DNA of 64,000 nucleotides from Novosphingobium silvae (GCF_009856825.1 NZ_WVTD01000005.1:124001-188000), one strand, 5' to 3'. Shown: positions 55,953 through 64,000, counted from the first letter of the stretch. Notes: generated by a model from the letters alone, not told the origin. Program-made: numbers and translations.

Positions 55953-56200
55953 GCCCTCCCGATCGACGCGGAGCCGCAAGAGCGGGCCAGCTGCGCTTCC
56001 CACCACGCAAGGCGGGCAGGGGCGACGGCGCACTCCATGAAACAGGGGTCGCAGCCGTGTTGGCACTGGGCCTCCCGAAGAGTGGTGTCGCGGCCGGCGG
56101 GTGCCGGGTAAGGCCGCGCCGCGATCCGCCGTGAGAACTTGTCGACCATCGCCATGGCGTGGAGAGCGTCGATCCCTGCGGCCTGAGATGCAGTCGCCAT
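55949..56200 (-). CDS. Cys-rich hypothetical island protein, 83 residues
   Basis: The C-terminal half has a clustered cysteine pattern (CQHGCDPCFMEC, then a fifth Cys near the end), which could bind zinc or a cluster. No family recognised. The ATG at 56200 shares one base with the stop of the upstream gene. Confidence 0.6.
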   Translation of the reverse strand: MATASQAAGIDALHAMAMVDKFSRRIAARPYPAPAGRDTTLREAQCQHGCDPCFMECAVAPARLAWWEAQLARSCGSASIGRA

Positions 56201-56511
56201 TACGCTGCCCTCCTGCGCTTGGGGTGGAGCGAAGCGGCGATGATGATCCGCACCGCGGCTGGAAGACCCGGCGTGTCGAGCAGTTCGGCCAGAAGCACGG
56301 TTGCGCACTGCTCATCCTCGCAGCCGATCTCGGGATGGAACCAAGGCTGGAGAGAGCGGTCGGTTCCGATGGTGACAGCGCCGCCAATGCGCTGCCATGC
56401 GAGCAGCCAGGCTTCGGCCAGCAACGGCGGGGCCGGGGGGCATTGAACCCCGCCGTTGCTGACACTCCCGCCCGGGGGGACGGCGGGAATGCTGAAAGGT
56501 TCGAAGGTCAT
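56200..56511 (-). CDS. Hypothetical island protein, 103 residues
   Basis: The Pro-rich N-terminus is followed by a helical middle (LLAEAWLLAWQRIGGAV) and a basic C-terminus. No family recognised. It overlaps both neighbours. Confidence 0.55.
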   Translation of the reverse strand: MTFEPFSIPAVPPGGSVSNGGVQCPPAPPLLAEAWLLAWQRIGGAVTIGTDRSLQPWFHPEIGCEDEQCATVLLAELLDTPGLPAAVRIIIAASLHPKRRRAA

Positions 56512-56921
56512 GCCGACACCTGTGCGGCTGGCGCAGGTGCGACGAGCAGAAGGTCAGCGCGGTGCTCGGAGATGTAAGCGGCGATCGACTGCCAGCGCCG
56601 AGCGTGGTCGAAGGTCAGGATCTGCTGAAGACGGCGTTCCTCGCGGCGCAGACGATCGTCGTCATTGTCGATGAAGCCGAAGCTTAGCGACTTGGAGCCA
56701 TCGGCTTTGAGAATGACAGCCACCGGCATACCGATGGTGTCGGCACGTTCCAGCCAGCCGCGCGGGTCGAAATCGATGTTGCCCGTTGCGAGCAGGCAGG
56801 CGCCGAGGTCGCACTGATCAAGGTCGTCGTAGACGGCACCATAGTAGGCATCGGTGATGGTGCTGTCGCTGTCGATCTCTGACAGATCAATGTCATGAAA
56901 GCTGCCGGTAGGACTGCGCAT
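56508..56921 (-). CDS. Hypothetical island protein, 137 residues
   Basis: First gene of the island operon. It is acidic (IDLSEIDSDSTITDAYYGAVYDDLDQ) with a helical end. ATG 56921 is preceded by GTGAGG; a GTG at 57038 would add 39 residues but reaches almost to the integrase remnant. No family recognised. Confidence 0.55.
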   Translation of the reverse strand: MRSPTGSFHDIDLSEIDSDSTITDAYYGAVYDDLDQCDLGACLLATGNIDFDPRGWLERADTIGMPVAVILKADGSKSLSFGFIDNDDDRLRREERRLQQILTFDHARRWQSIAAYISEHRADLLLVAPAPAAQVSA

Positions 56922-57046
56922 GACCTCACGACCCTTGGTATGTCCCGCATGCCAGAGCAGGTTTACATATGACTTGACGATGAAGTCGCCTGGCGTGGCG
57001 CAGGGGATCCCGAACACCGCCAGGACGGCCTTGAGCACTTGGCTGC

Positions 57047-57571
57047 TTAGCGCGTCTTCGTCACCGATGCGGGGATCTGCCAGATCGTTCTCGGCCTGCG
57101 CCGTCCAGCATTAAGGACCGCCGGGGCGTCGATAGCGACCAGTGCGCGCGAGCCAAGGGCAGGGAAGACGTCGCGCTCTAGGCTGGTGAGAACGTCGGCG
57201 GCATGCACCGGCGTCCACCGTGGCGACTGCAGGGCGAACCACGCGCGCGCTGCTGTCTCAAAGGTCACTAGCTTGGCGTCTTCCGCGCGCTGACGCTCCT
57301 TCTCTTCCTGAGCCCGCTTGCGAGCGCCCGACGGGTCGACGTGCTCGCGAATCTGCCGCCTGGCCGCGTCTCGCTTGTCACGGGCCTCGGAGAGCTTGAC
57401 CTCGGGGTACGGCCCGAAGGTCAGCAGCTTCTCTTTGCCATGCATGCGGAATTTCATGCGCCAGGATTTCACCCCGGTTGTCGCGACGTAGAGATAGAGC
57501 CCGCCCGAGTCCGCCATCTTGTACGGCTTGTCGCGCTTGGCCGCGTTCTTCACTTCCTTGTCTGTCAGCAC
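57047..57571 (-). pseudogene. P4-type integrase, truncated
   Basis: From GTG 57571 about 174 residues remain. The N-terminal DUF4102 arm-binding domain is clear (LTDKEVKNAAKRDKPYKMAD, then GLYLYVATTGVKSWRMKF and FGPYPEVKLSEARDKRDAARR), followed by part of the core-binding domain (LEVFPALGSRALVAIDAPAVL). The frame then leaves the family and stops. The catalytic R-HxxR-Y domain is absent, so it cannot recombine by itself. It lies next to the tRNA, the usual integrase position. Confidence 0.85.
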
Positions 57572-57573
57572 GA

Positions 57574-57622
57574 TACCCCGACCTCCGAAATCGATACCCC
57601 GCAATATGCCACCAGTACCCCG
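57574..57622. repeat. TACCCCG repeats, 21-bp period (putative integrase arm sites)
   Basis: TACCCCG occurs at 57574, 57595 and 57616, exactly 21 bp apart (two helical turns), at the 5' end of the integrase remnant. A copy also occurs near the left end at 52116, with TACCCCA at 52128. Arm-type integrase sites are expected at these positions. Confidence 0.6.
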
Positions 57623-57727
57623 AGGCTGGGGCGGAACAAATCGGGATTCATCGGGACGAGCCGTACACGACAAGCGCGCGGAAATCAGCCCCTATCGGGA
57701 TGATTTCGGATCATTGAGGATGGGTAA

Positions 57728-57742
57728 TTGGCGGACAGGGTG
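57728..57742. repeat. Right attachment-site repeat within tRNA-Ser
   Basis: TTGGCGGACAGGGTG, identical to 52037-52051. It includes the CCA, discriminator and 3' acceptor strand of tRNA-Ser. Confidence 0.85.
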
Positions 57743-57818
57743 GGATTCGAACCCACGGTGAGCTTGCACCCACGGCGGTTTTCAAGACCGCTGCCTTAAA
57801 CCACTCGGCCACCTGTCC
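57729..57818 (-). tRNA. tRNA-Ser(UGA)
   Basis: Read on the minus strand: acceptor GGACAGG pairs with CCTGTCC, D arm GCCGAGTGG...AAGGC, anticodon loop CTTGAAA with anticodon TGA (57784-57782), a long variable arm and T arm GGTTCGAATCC; discriminator G and an encoded CCA. The long variable arm is typical of serine. It is the integration target of the adjacent island. Confidence 0.97.
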
Positions 57819-57958
57819 GCTCTGATGGGCGCATACCGCAATGTGGCGCGGGCGCAAGAGGGGCAATGCGGATCTGCGGTCTCGGAGGCAGGCGGAGCGA
57901 TGCGTGCGATGGCTGTCCACGACGAAGGACCCGCGCCCATTTGCAACCTGGGTGCTTT

Positions 57959-59011
57959 ATGCGAAGTTCCCTTGTAATGACTTTCCGATCCTTCCTGCGT
58001 TCGCTGCGTTTCCCCTCCATCGCCCTTGTCCTGGCTGCGGCTCCATTGCCGGCGATGCAGGCGTGCGCTCAATCGGAGACGTTCCCCTCCTATCTCCAGC
58101 AGGTCGCCTCGCGTGCACGGGCGCAGGGGGTCAGCGAAGGTACGATCGCCAGCGTTCTTGCGGGGCTTACGCCAAACGAGCGGGTGATCGCACTGGACAC
58201 CGCGCAGCCCGGGCGCCAGTCAGCGCCGCCTCCGCTCGCGCCTTATATCTCGCAGCATGTCGGCGCCTCGATCATCCAGCGCGGACAGTCCCGCTATGCG
58301 TCATTGTCCTCGATCTCCGCGCAGATCGAGCGGCGCTATGGCGTGCCTGCGCCGATCCTGTTCGCAATCTGGGGGCACGAGACCAACTACGGCAGCTACA
58401 CCGGTGACTTCGACCTCGCGCGCTCGCTCGCCACGCTGGCTTGGGAAGGGCGCAGACGCGAACTCTTCGAAGGCGAGCTGATCGCTCTCATGAAGATGGT
58501 GGATCGCGGAGTTCCGCGCTCGCAGCTGAAAGGCAGCTGGGCAGGGGCTTTCGGTTACCCGCAATTCCTGCCCAGCGTCTACCTGCGGCTCGCTGTCGAT
58601 GGCGACGGCGACGGACGCAGCGACATCTTCAACAGTTCGGCCGATACGATTGCCTCCATCGCCAACTATTTCCGCGATGCTGGCTGGCGTCCGGGGCAGC
58701 CTTGGGGAGTGCGCGCCAGTGTGCCGGCCGGCTTTAACGTGGATGCCTATGCCACCAAGCTTGCCGCGCCCACATGCGACAGGGTTCATGCCCGCCACTC
58801 CCAGTGGAAGACGGTGAGCCAGTGGCGCGCTCTCGGCGTCACTCCGCAGCGCCAAATCGGCGAGAACGTCCAAGCCTCGCTGTTCCAGCCGGATGGCCCC
58901 GGCACGCCGGCCTGGCTGTTAACCGGTAATTATCGGGTGATCCTCCAGTACAACTGCTCGAACTACTACGCCATGTCCGTGGGGTTGCTTGCAGATGAGA
59001 TTTCCCGTTAA
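57959..59011 (+). CDS. Lytic murein transglycosylase, MltB/SLT_2-like
   Basis: The exported protein of about 350 residues has a signal region (RFPSIALVLAAAPLPAMQACA) and the MltB catalytic domain: the glutamate in FAIWGHETNYG (about residues 133-143), LAWEGRR, WAGAFGYPQFLPSVY, and a VDGDGDGRSDIF calcium-type loop. It cleaves peptidoglycan glycan strands. ATG 57959 or 57977 may be the start; neither has a clear ribosome site. It overlaps the RlpA-like gene by 17 bases. Confidence 0.9.
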   Translation: MRSSLVMTFRSFLRSLRFPSIALVLAAAPLPAMQACAQSETFPSYLQQVASRARAQGVSEGTIASVLAGLTPNERVIALDTAQPGRQSAPPPLAPYISQHVGASIIQRGQSRYASLSSISAQIERRYGVPAPILFAIWGHETNYGSYTGDFDLARSLATLAWEGRRRELFEGELIALMKMVDRGVPRSQLKGSWAGAFGYPQFLPSVYLRLAVDGDGDGRSDIFNSSADTIASIANYFRDAGWRPGQPWGVRASVPAGFNVDAYATKLAAPTCDRVHARHSQWKTVSQWRALGVTPQRQIGENVQASLFQPDGPGTPAWLLTGNYRVILQYNCSNYYAMSVGLLADEISR

Positions 59012-59918
59012 CCACTCGCTGCCGCTGGCTGCGCTGATCCTGACAGCCGCAGGGAGCGCCTTTGCGGCTGAACGGAGTGCGGATCCGCCCATTGCGGCTT
59101 CGGGGCCTGCCGCGGACTACCCGGTCGTGGTCGGAGAGCCTTTCACGGTTGACGGGCAGGTATGGACCCCGGTCGATCAGCTGAACTACGACGCGGTCGG
59201 GCAGGCGATCGTCGGGGATGGCTCGGGCATCACCGGTGCCCACAAGACCCTGCCGCTACCCTGCTACGTCGAGGTCACGGCGCTGGACAGCGGACGCACC
59301 ATCCTTGTGCGATTGGAACGGCGCGGCCCCATGACCAACGCCGCCATCGTCGAGCTATCGCCTGACGCCGCCTCGCAGTTGAACCTGGCTGCCACGGGCG
59401 GGCCCATTCGCATCCGCCGCGTCAATCCTCCGGAAGCTGAGCGCGCGCTGCTGCGACAGGGCGGCCGCGCTCCCGAGCGCATGGAAACACCCGAGGGCCT
59501 GCTGAAGGTGCTGCGGCGCAAGTTGGCCGACCAGTCGCCCCTTTTGCCCGCGCCTGCGGCCGGTACGGTTACGACGACCCCGCCGCCGGCCCGCAATCCC
59601 TCGACGAGCACACCTGCGCCTGCGATGCCGACTGTGCCTGACGCGCCGCCTGCTGCTGCTTCCACGAAGCCGGCGCCCGAGGCGGCGCGCCCGCGCGCTT
59701 CGGAAACACGCGGCAAGTGGGTGGTTCAGGTCGCCGCTTTTTCCTCCCAGGCTTCGGCTCGCAAGGTAGCGGGTCAGCTGGGTGGCGGCGTCTCACAGGC
59801 GGGCCGCTTCTGGCGGGTCCGGCTGGGCCCATACACGAACCGTGCACAAGCCGCTCCGGCGCTGGAGAAGGCCCGGCGCGCGGGCTATAGCGACGCACGA
59901 ATCCAGAGCGCGGAGTGA
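58995..59918 (+). CDS. RlpA-like double-psi barrel protein with SPOR domain
   Basis: The 307-residue protein has a signal peptide (SLPLAALILTAAGSAFA), a double-psi barrel (HKTLPLPCYVEVTALDSGRTI), a Pro-rich linker and a C-terminal SPOR domain (WVVQVAAFSSQASARKVAGQ, about residues 240-305) that binds denuded septal glycan. The catalytic-type NDRGP of active RlpA is LERRGP here and the upstream ANGExFD motif is missing, so transglycosylase activity is doubtful. It is coupled to mltB and the carboxypeptidase gene. Confidence 0.85.
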   Translation: MRFPVNHSLPLAALILTAAGSAFAAERSADPPIAASGPAADYPVVVGEPFTVDGQVWTPVDQLNYDAVGQAIVGDGSGITGAHKTLPLPCYVEVTALDSGRTILVRLERRGPMTNAAIVELSPDAASQLNLAATGGPIRIRRVNPPEAERALLRQGGRAPERMETPEGLLKVLRRKLADQSPLLPAPAAGTVTTTPPPARNPSTSTPAPAMPTVPDAPPAAASTKPAPEAARPRASETRGKWVVQVAAFSSQASARKVAGQLGGGVSQAGRFWRVRLGPYTNRAQAAPALEKARRAGYSDARIQSAE

Positions 59919-59976
59919 TGTGAAGGTCTTCCGCGCCAAGCCAGGCGGCGCATCGGCGCGCGGGAGAATACGGGTC

Positions 59977-61140
59977 TTGAAGTCCTTTTCGCATTTCGTG
60001 AAGCTTGCGTTGCTCGTTACATTGCCGGTGAGCGCCGCCGGTGCCGCCGCGCCCCGTCCGACACCTCCGGCGCAACTGGCGCCGATCCCGGTGAGCCTGC
60101 TTGTCGACCTTGGATCGGGACAGGTGCTCGAGGAACGGCATCCGGACACGCCGTTCCTGCCGGCGTCGGTCACCAAGGTGATGACCGCCTACGTCGCCTT
60201 CGAGGAGATCGGTGCGGGCCGCCTCAACCTCGATCGCACATTCGCCGAACGGCCGGAGACCGAGCGCGAATGGTTCGCCAAGGGCACCAACATGTACATC
60301 ACGACCAAGGACAGGCCGACCGCCCGCGACCTGCTCCACGGCATCATGACGGCCTCCGCCAACGATGCCGCCGTCGTGCTCGCAGAGGGGCACGCGGGCA
60401 GTGTGGAGGCATGGGCCGCCAGGATGAACGATGCGGCCCGGCGCCTTGGAATGTCGCGCAGCCACTTCAACACCCCCAATGGGTGGATGGATGGAGGAAA
60501 CACCTACGTTACCGCCAGCGATCTGGTGAAGCTCGCGGATGCGATGATCACGCGCTATCCGGACCTCTACCGCGAGTTCTCCGGCCACAAGCGCTGGTTC
60601 TGGCGTGACGTGGCGATGCGCAGCCACGATCCCACGGTTGGGGTGGTGCCCGGCGCTGATGGCATAAAGACCGGGTATACCCGCGAGGCGGGCTACAACT
60701 TCCTCGGCACGGCAGAGCGCGGTGGCCGCAGGCTCGTCATGGTCCTGGCCGGCTCTCCGCTTCCCCGCGTCCGGGACGACGCGGCGAAGGCGCTGCTGGA
60801 GTGGGGATTTGCCGCGTGGGACACGCGCCACCTCTTCGATCAGGGCCAGACCATTGCTCAGGCTCAGGTGCAGGGGGGCGACGCCCGCGTCCTGCCGCTG
60901 GTGGCGAACCGCGAGGTTCATGCCACCATCCCGCAGGGCAGCCGTCCCGACGTGAAGCTTTCGGTGCACTATCGCGGCCCCATCGCCGCCCCCGTACGCA
61001 AGGGAGAGCAGGTCGGAGAACTGGAGATCCGCGTAGCCGGCCTCGCACCGGGACGGGTTCCTTTGTATGCCGGCCGTGACGTAGGCGTCGCCGGTCCGTT
61101 CGACCGTCTGTGGAACGGTCTGGCCGATCTCTTCACATGA
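59977..61140 (+). CDS. D-alanyl-D-alanine carboxypeptidase (DacA/C-like)
   Basis: The protein has the three serine-PBP motifs: SVTK (SxxK), SAN (SxN) and KTG, in a PBP5-type peptidase domain, followed by a beta-rich C-terminal domain (about residues 265-365). It trims the terminal D-alanine of pentapeptide in the periplasm. TTG 59977 is used because GGGAG lies upstream and the product then starts directly with a good signal peptide (KSFSHFVKLALLVTLPVSAAG); GTG 59920 would add 19 residues. The stop overlaps tmk (ATGA). Confidence 0.9.
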   Translation: MKSFSHFVKLALLVTLPVSAAGAAAPRPTPPAQLAPIPVSLLVDLGSGQVLEERHPDTPFLPASVTKVMTAYVAFEEIGAGRLNLDRTFAERPETEREWFAKGTNMYITTKDRPTARDLLHGIMTASANDAAVVLAEGHAGSVEAWAARMNDAARRLGMSRSHFNTPNGWMDGGNTYVTASDLVKLADAMITRYPDLYREFSGHKRWFWRDVAMRSHDPTVGVVPGADGIKTGYTREAGYNFLGTAERGGRRLVMVLAGSPLPRVRDDAAKALLEWGFAAWDTRHLFDQGQTIAQAQVQGGDARVLPLVANREVHATIPQGSRPDVKLSVHYRGPIAAPVRKGEQVGELEIRVAGLAPGRVPLYAGRDVGVAGPFDRLWNGLADLFT

Positions 61141-61778
61141 CTGCCGGACGGTTCATAGCGCTGGAAGGCGGGGAGGGGGCGGGCAAGTCCACGCAGGCGC
61201 GTCTCCTTGCCGAGGCATTGCGTGAGCGCGGCCTTGACGTCGTCATCACGCGTGAACCCGGCGGAACCCCGGGCGCGGAAGCAATCCGATCGCTGCTTCT
61301 GCACGGAGTGGAAGGCGATGAGGGCGTGAGCTGGAATCCTTGCGCCGAGGCACTCCTGTTCGCCGCCGCACGCTCCGATCACGTGCACCGCCTTATCCGT
61401 CCCGCGCTGGCCACAGGAGCCTGGGTGGTCTGCGATCGATACCTCGATTCGAGCCGGGCCTATCAGGGCGGTGGCGGCGGCCTGTCCGAAGACGACATCA
61501 CCGTTCTTCACCGGATCGGCAGCGATGGCCTCCTTCCCGATCTCACACTCCTTGTGGAAGTCACGCCCGAGATCGCGGTGGAGCGCTTGGCCCGCCGTGA
61601 CGTGGACGGAACGGACCGCATCGGTAGCCGCGATTCCGCTTACCACGCCCGCGTCGCGCGCGCGTTCTCCGCTTTCGCCGAGGCGGAGCCGGCCCGCTTC
61701 GCCCGCATCGACGGCAATGGCGATCCTGCGGCCACGCACGCTCTTGTGCTCGCCGCGCTCGAGCCCCTGCTGCCGTGA
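61137..61778 (+). CDS. tmk: Thymidylate kinase
   Basis: Tmk phosphorylates dTMP to dTDP. The 213-residue protein has the P-loop EGGEGAGKSTQ (about residues 10-20), the TREPGGTPGAE DR(Y/H)-type substrate loop, VVCDRYLDSSRAYQGGG and a LID region with Arg (ARRDVDGTDRIGS). ATG 61137 overlaps the carboxypeptidase stop (ATGA). Confidence 0.96.
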   Translation: MTAGRFIALEGGEGAGKSTQARLLAEALRERGLDVVITREPGGTPGAEAIRSLLLHGVEGDEGVSWNPCAEALLFAAARSDHVHRLIRPALATGAWVVCDRYLDSSRAYQGGGGGLSEDDITVLHRIGSDGLLPDLTLLVEVTPEIAVERLARRDVDGTDRIGSRDSAYHARVARAFSAFAEAEPARFARIDGNGDPAATHALVLAALEPLLP

Positions 61779-62749
61779 GTTCCACTTCTCCCGTCGTCGG
61801 CCAGGATGCCGCATGGCGAGAGTGGCTGGCCGCCATCGCCTCCGAACGGATGCATCACGCCTGGCTGCTCAGCGGAGCCAAGGGGGTTGGCAAACGCGCT
61901 TTTGCTCGCGCAGCCGCCTGCGAACTCGTGCGCCAGCCCGGCTCCGCTATCCCGGACGTGAGCGCCCACCCCGACATCACCATCCTCGAGCATCTTCCCG
62001 CCAACGACGATGAGGCCAAGAAGAAGGCCGAGGGCAAGCCGTACCAGACCCGGCGCAACATTACCGTGGATCAGGTACGCGAGATGATCCGGCGCCTCGC
62101 CACCAAGCCTACTCTGGGCGAGCGGCGGGCCATCGTGATCGATCCTGCGGACGACATGGAAAAGGGCGCGGTCAACGCGCTGCTCAAGGCGCTCGAGGAG
62201 CCGCCGGCCGGCACCTATTTCCTTCTCGTCACTCACCAGCCCGGGCGATTGCTGCCGACGATCCGATCGCGTTGCCGCATCCTTCGCTTCGCCCCGCTGG
62301 AAGCGGCCGCGCTCGACCAGATCATTCGCCGCGACGCGCCGCACGCCGATGCCGCCGCGAGGGAGGCCGCCATCACGGCGGCGCAAGGATCGCCCGGCAT
62401 CGCGCTCGATTTTGTGGAGCACGACCTTGGCGGCCTTCACGCGCTGATGATGCGGATCCTGCGGGAAGGTGACGCCCGCTTTCACCTGCGCGGCGCTCTT
62501 GCGGACGAAATGGGCGCGCGGCCTGCACGCGATCGGCAGGTGGCGGCGCTGGAACTGGCCCGGTCGGTGCTGGTCCAGGAACTGCGCTCCGCCCCGCGAG
62601 CCAGGCAGGCAAAGATCATCGAGGCACATGAAGTCCTGACCAGGCTCTCGGTGCAGGCAACGACCTACAATTTCGATGCAGGCCTCCTCATAATGGAAAT
62701 TGGCGGGTTGCTGGCCTCGGCCGCGATGCCTAGAGAAGCTGCACGCTAG
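61775..62749 (+). CDS. holB: DNA polymerase III delta' subunit
   Basis: Delta' is a clamp-loader AAA+ subunit. The 324-residue protein starts with GTG in a GTGA overlap with tmk and has HAWLLSGAKGVGKRAFARAAA (a P-loop-like segment that is not a canonical Walker A, as usual for delta'), AVNALLKALEEPPAGTYFLL and RSRCRILRFAPL (SRC). The tmk-holB-metG order is conserved in sphingomonads. Confidence 0.93.
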   Translation: MSSTSPVVGQDAAWREWLAAIASERMHHAWLLSGAKGVGKRAFARAAACELVRQPGSAIPDVSAHPDITILEHLPANDDEAKKKAEGKPYQTRRNITVDQVREMIRRLATKPTLGERRAIVIDPADDMEKGAVNALLKALEEPPAGTYFLLVTHQPGRLLPTIRSRCRILRFAPLEAAALDQIIRRDAPHADAAAREAAITAAQGSPGIALDFVEHDLGGLHALMMRILREGDARFHLRGALADEMGARPARDRQVAALELARSVLVQELRSAPRARQAKIIEAHEVLTRLSVQATTYNFDAGLLIMEIGGLLASAAMPREAAR

Positions 62750-62837
62750 TTCCTTTTCGCGTCGGTGCGCAGCTGCGCTCGACATGAGAATGAACCTTAG
62801 CTTTTAACATTAAACTATACGGAAAGCGCGACGCCGC

Positions 62838-64000
62838 ATGGGCGAGCCCTATTACATCACGACCGCCATCAGCTATCCCAACGGCAAGCCGCACATCGGC
62901 CACGCTTACGAGGCGATCGCTGCCGATGTCATCGCACGCTTCAAGAAAGCCGAGGGGTTCGACGTACGGTTTCAGACCGGCACGGATGAGCATGGCCTCA
63001 AGATGGCGCAGAAAGCGCGTGACCTTGGCGTCACACCGGCAGATCTGGCGACAGAAATGTCCGGCCATTTTATGCAGATGTGCGACAAGCTTGATGTCGG
63101 ATATGATGTTTTCATCCGCACAACCGAGCCCCGGCATCACGAAGCCACGCAGGAGCTGTGGCGGCGGATGGAAGCGGCGGGCGATCTTTACCTCGATCGC
63201 TACGAAGGCTGGTACTCCGTTCGCGACGAGGCCTATTACGACGAGAGCGAACTCCAGGCAGGAGAGCAGGGCGAGAAGCTGTCGCCCCAGGGGACGGCGG
63301 TCGAGTGGACCGTCGAGGAATCCTGGTTCTTTCGTCTGTCCAAGTACCAGGACAAGCTGCTCGCACTCTATGCGAGCGGAGACTTCATTCGTCCGGAAAG
63401 CCGCAGGAACGAAATCCAGCGCTTCGTCGAAGGCGGCCTGAGGGACCTTTCGGTTTCCCGCACCAGCTTCGACTGGGGGATCAAGGTCCCCGGGTCCGAC
63501 AACCACGTCATGTACGTGTGGGTCGATGCGCTCACCAATTACATCACCGGTCTCGGCTTCCCTGACGAGCAGGGCGATTACGCCAGGTTCTGGCCGGCAG
63601 ACCTTCACCTTATCGGCAAGGACATCGTGCGGTTTCACACCGTTTACTGGCCGGCCTTCCTGATGAGCGCGGGCCTTGACCTTCCAAAGCAGGTTTTTGG
63701 GCACGGTTTCCTGCTGAACCGCGGGCAAAAAGAATCGAAGTCGCTCGGAAACGTGACTGACCCGATCCAGCTTGCCGAGACGTTCGGTGTCGATGCCGTA
63801 CGCTACTTCCTCCTGCGCGAAGTGGCATTCGGGCAGGACGGTTCGTGGTCGCCCGAAGCCATCGTGACGCGTGCCAATGCCGAACTGGCGAACAGCTTCG
63901 GCAACCTTGCCCAGCGCAGTCTTTCCATGATCTTCAAGAACATGGACGGCGAGATCAAGCCGGACCTGCCTGTGAACGAAGCTGACCAGGCGCTCCTCGA
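62838..64000 (+). CDS. metG: Methionyl-tRNA synthetase (partial, runs off the window)
   Basis: ATG 62838 opens a frame of at least 387 codons that continues past the window end. The HIGH motif is intact ([17 protein letters not shown], about residues 17-34), and [27 protein letters not shown] and [18 protein letters not shown] are conserved. The KMSKS-equivalent reads KESKS ([11 protein letters not shown], about residues 299-309). No zinc-knuckle cysteines occur in the connective part, as in the bacterial MetG type 2. Confidence 0.93.
   Translation, partial: MGEPYYITTAISYPNGKPHIGHAYEAIAADVIARFKKAEGFDVRFQTGTDEHGLKMAQKARDLGVTPADLATEMSGHFMQMCDKLDVGYDVFIRTTEPRHHEATQELWRRMEAAGDLYLDRYEGWYSVRDEAYYDESELQAGEQGEKLSPQGTAVEWTVEESWFFRLSKYQDKLLALYASGDFIRPESRRNEIQRFVEGGLRDLSVSRTSFDWGIKVPGSDNHVMYVWVDALTNYITGLGFPDEQGDYARFWPADLHLIGKDIVRFHTVYWPAFLMSAGLDLPKQVFGHGFLLNRGQKESKSLGNVTDPIQLAETFGVDAVRYFLLREVAFGQDGSWSPEAIVTRANAELANSFGNLAQRSLSMIFKNMDGEIKPDLPVNEADQALL

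Larger units (their letters stand above)
52037..57742. mobile_element. tRNA-Ser-integrated genomic island (about 5.7 kb)
   Basis: The element is bounded by 15-bp direct repeats. It carries a truncated P4-type integrase beside the intact tRNA and an eleven-gene, fully overlapping leftward operon (56921 to 52199) ending in an AlpA-type regulator. No capsid, portal, terminase, relaxase or toxin gene was recognised. It could be the residue of a larger prophage or a phage-satellite-like element; with the integrase truncated it is probably no longer self-mobile. The 147 bases at the left end before the AlpA gene hold TACCCC motifs and no gene. Confidence 0.85.

Noticed and set aside
1..64000. CRISPR arrays
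   Set aside because: No regularly spaced direct repeats with spacers were seen; the only periodic repeats are the three TACCCCG copies in the island.

Overview
The window looks like a 64 kb stretch of a high-GC alphaproteobacterial chromosome, most likely order Sphingomonadales (Novosphingobium/Sphingobium-like). This rests on codon use, a ZnuD-like TonB receptor, PhaR control of polyhydroxyalkanoate metabolism, a pyruvate dehydrogenase E2/E3 cluster and the rph-rdgB-hemW-xerC order; no database search was possible. About 70 genes are recognisable and tightly packed, with frequent 1-4 base start/stop overlaps.

Region by region. 1-14.3 kb: the end of pyruvate phosphate dikinase, a SAM methyltransferase, comF, hisI, a dienelactone-hydrolase-like enzyme, cysK with an MFS exporter, a zinc-type TonB receptor, a PilZ protein, tyrS, a DOMON-like protein with a NamZ-type muramidase, and a MoxR/GFA/VWA operon. 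14.3-25.4 kb: a GT87 membrane glycosyltransferase, parE, an LpoA-like lipoprotein divergent from rsmI-yraN-gshB, dedA, and the leftward rph-rdgB-hemW-xerC operon. 25.5-32 kb: heat-shock genes hrcA-grpE and dnaK-dnaJ (with a good sigma-32-like promoter before dnaK), separated by a glycine-zipper lipoprotein, a vgr-related protein and a copper chaperone. 32-44.4 kb: a patatin-like lipase, radA-cvpA-(IscU-like)-alr, phaR with a palindromic operator, NUDIX, an archaeal/eukaryotic-type proS, an M28 peptidase and rnr. 44.4-51.9 kb: a universal stress protein, the PDH E2 - thioesterase - thioesterase - E3 operon, a second PilZ protein, acs and an exported papain-like protein.

52.04-57.74 kb is a small genomic island integrated at the 3' end of tRNA-Ser(UGA). 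A 15-bp direct repeat (TTGGCGGACAGGGTG), which contains the tRNA 3' terminus, bounds it. Inside are a truncated P4-type integrase next to the tRNA and an eleven-gene leftward operon in which every junction overlaps. Recognisable members are a ParB/DGQHR-type protein, a large protein with a C-terminal HxRRGH motif resembling AcrVA2-like mobile-element proteins, and an AlpA-type regulator. The other eight are unknown and include a 39-residue membrane protein and a Cys-rich protein. No capsid, terminase or conjugation gene was seen. This is the most novel part of the window.

57.7-64 kb: tRNA-Ser, then cell-wall genes (MltB-like transglycosylase, an RlpA/SPOR protein, a D,D-carboxypeptidase) coupled to tmk, holB and the start of metG. 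Together these form a typical sphingomonad wall/replication cluster.
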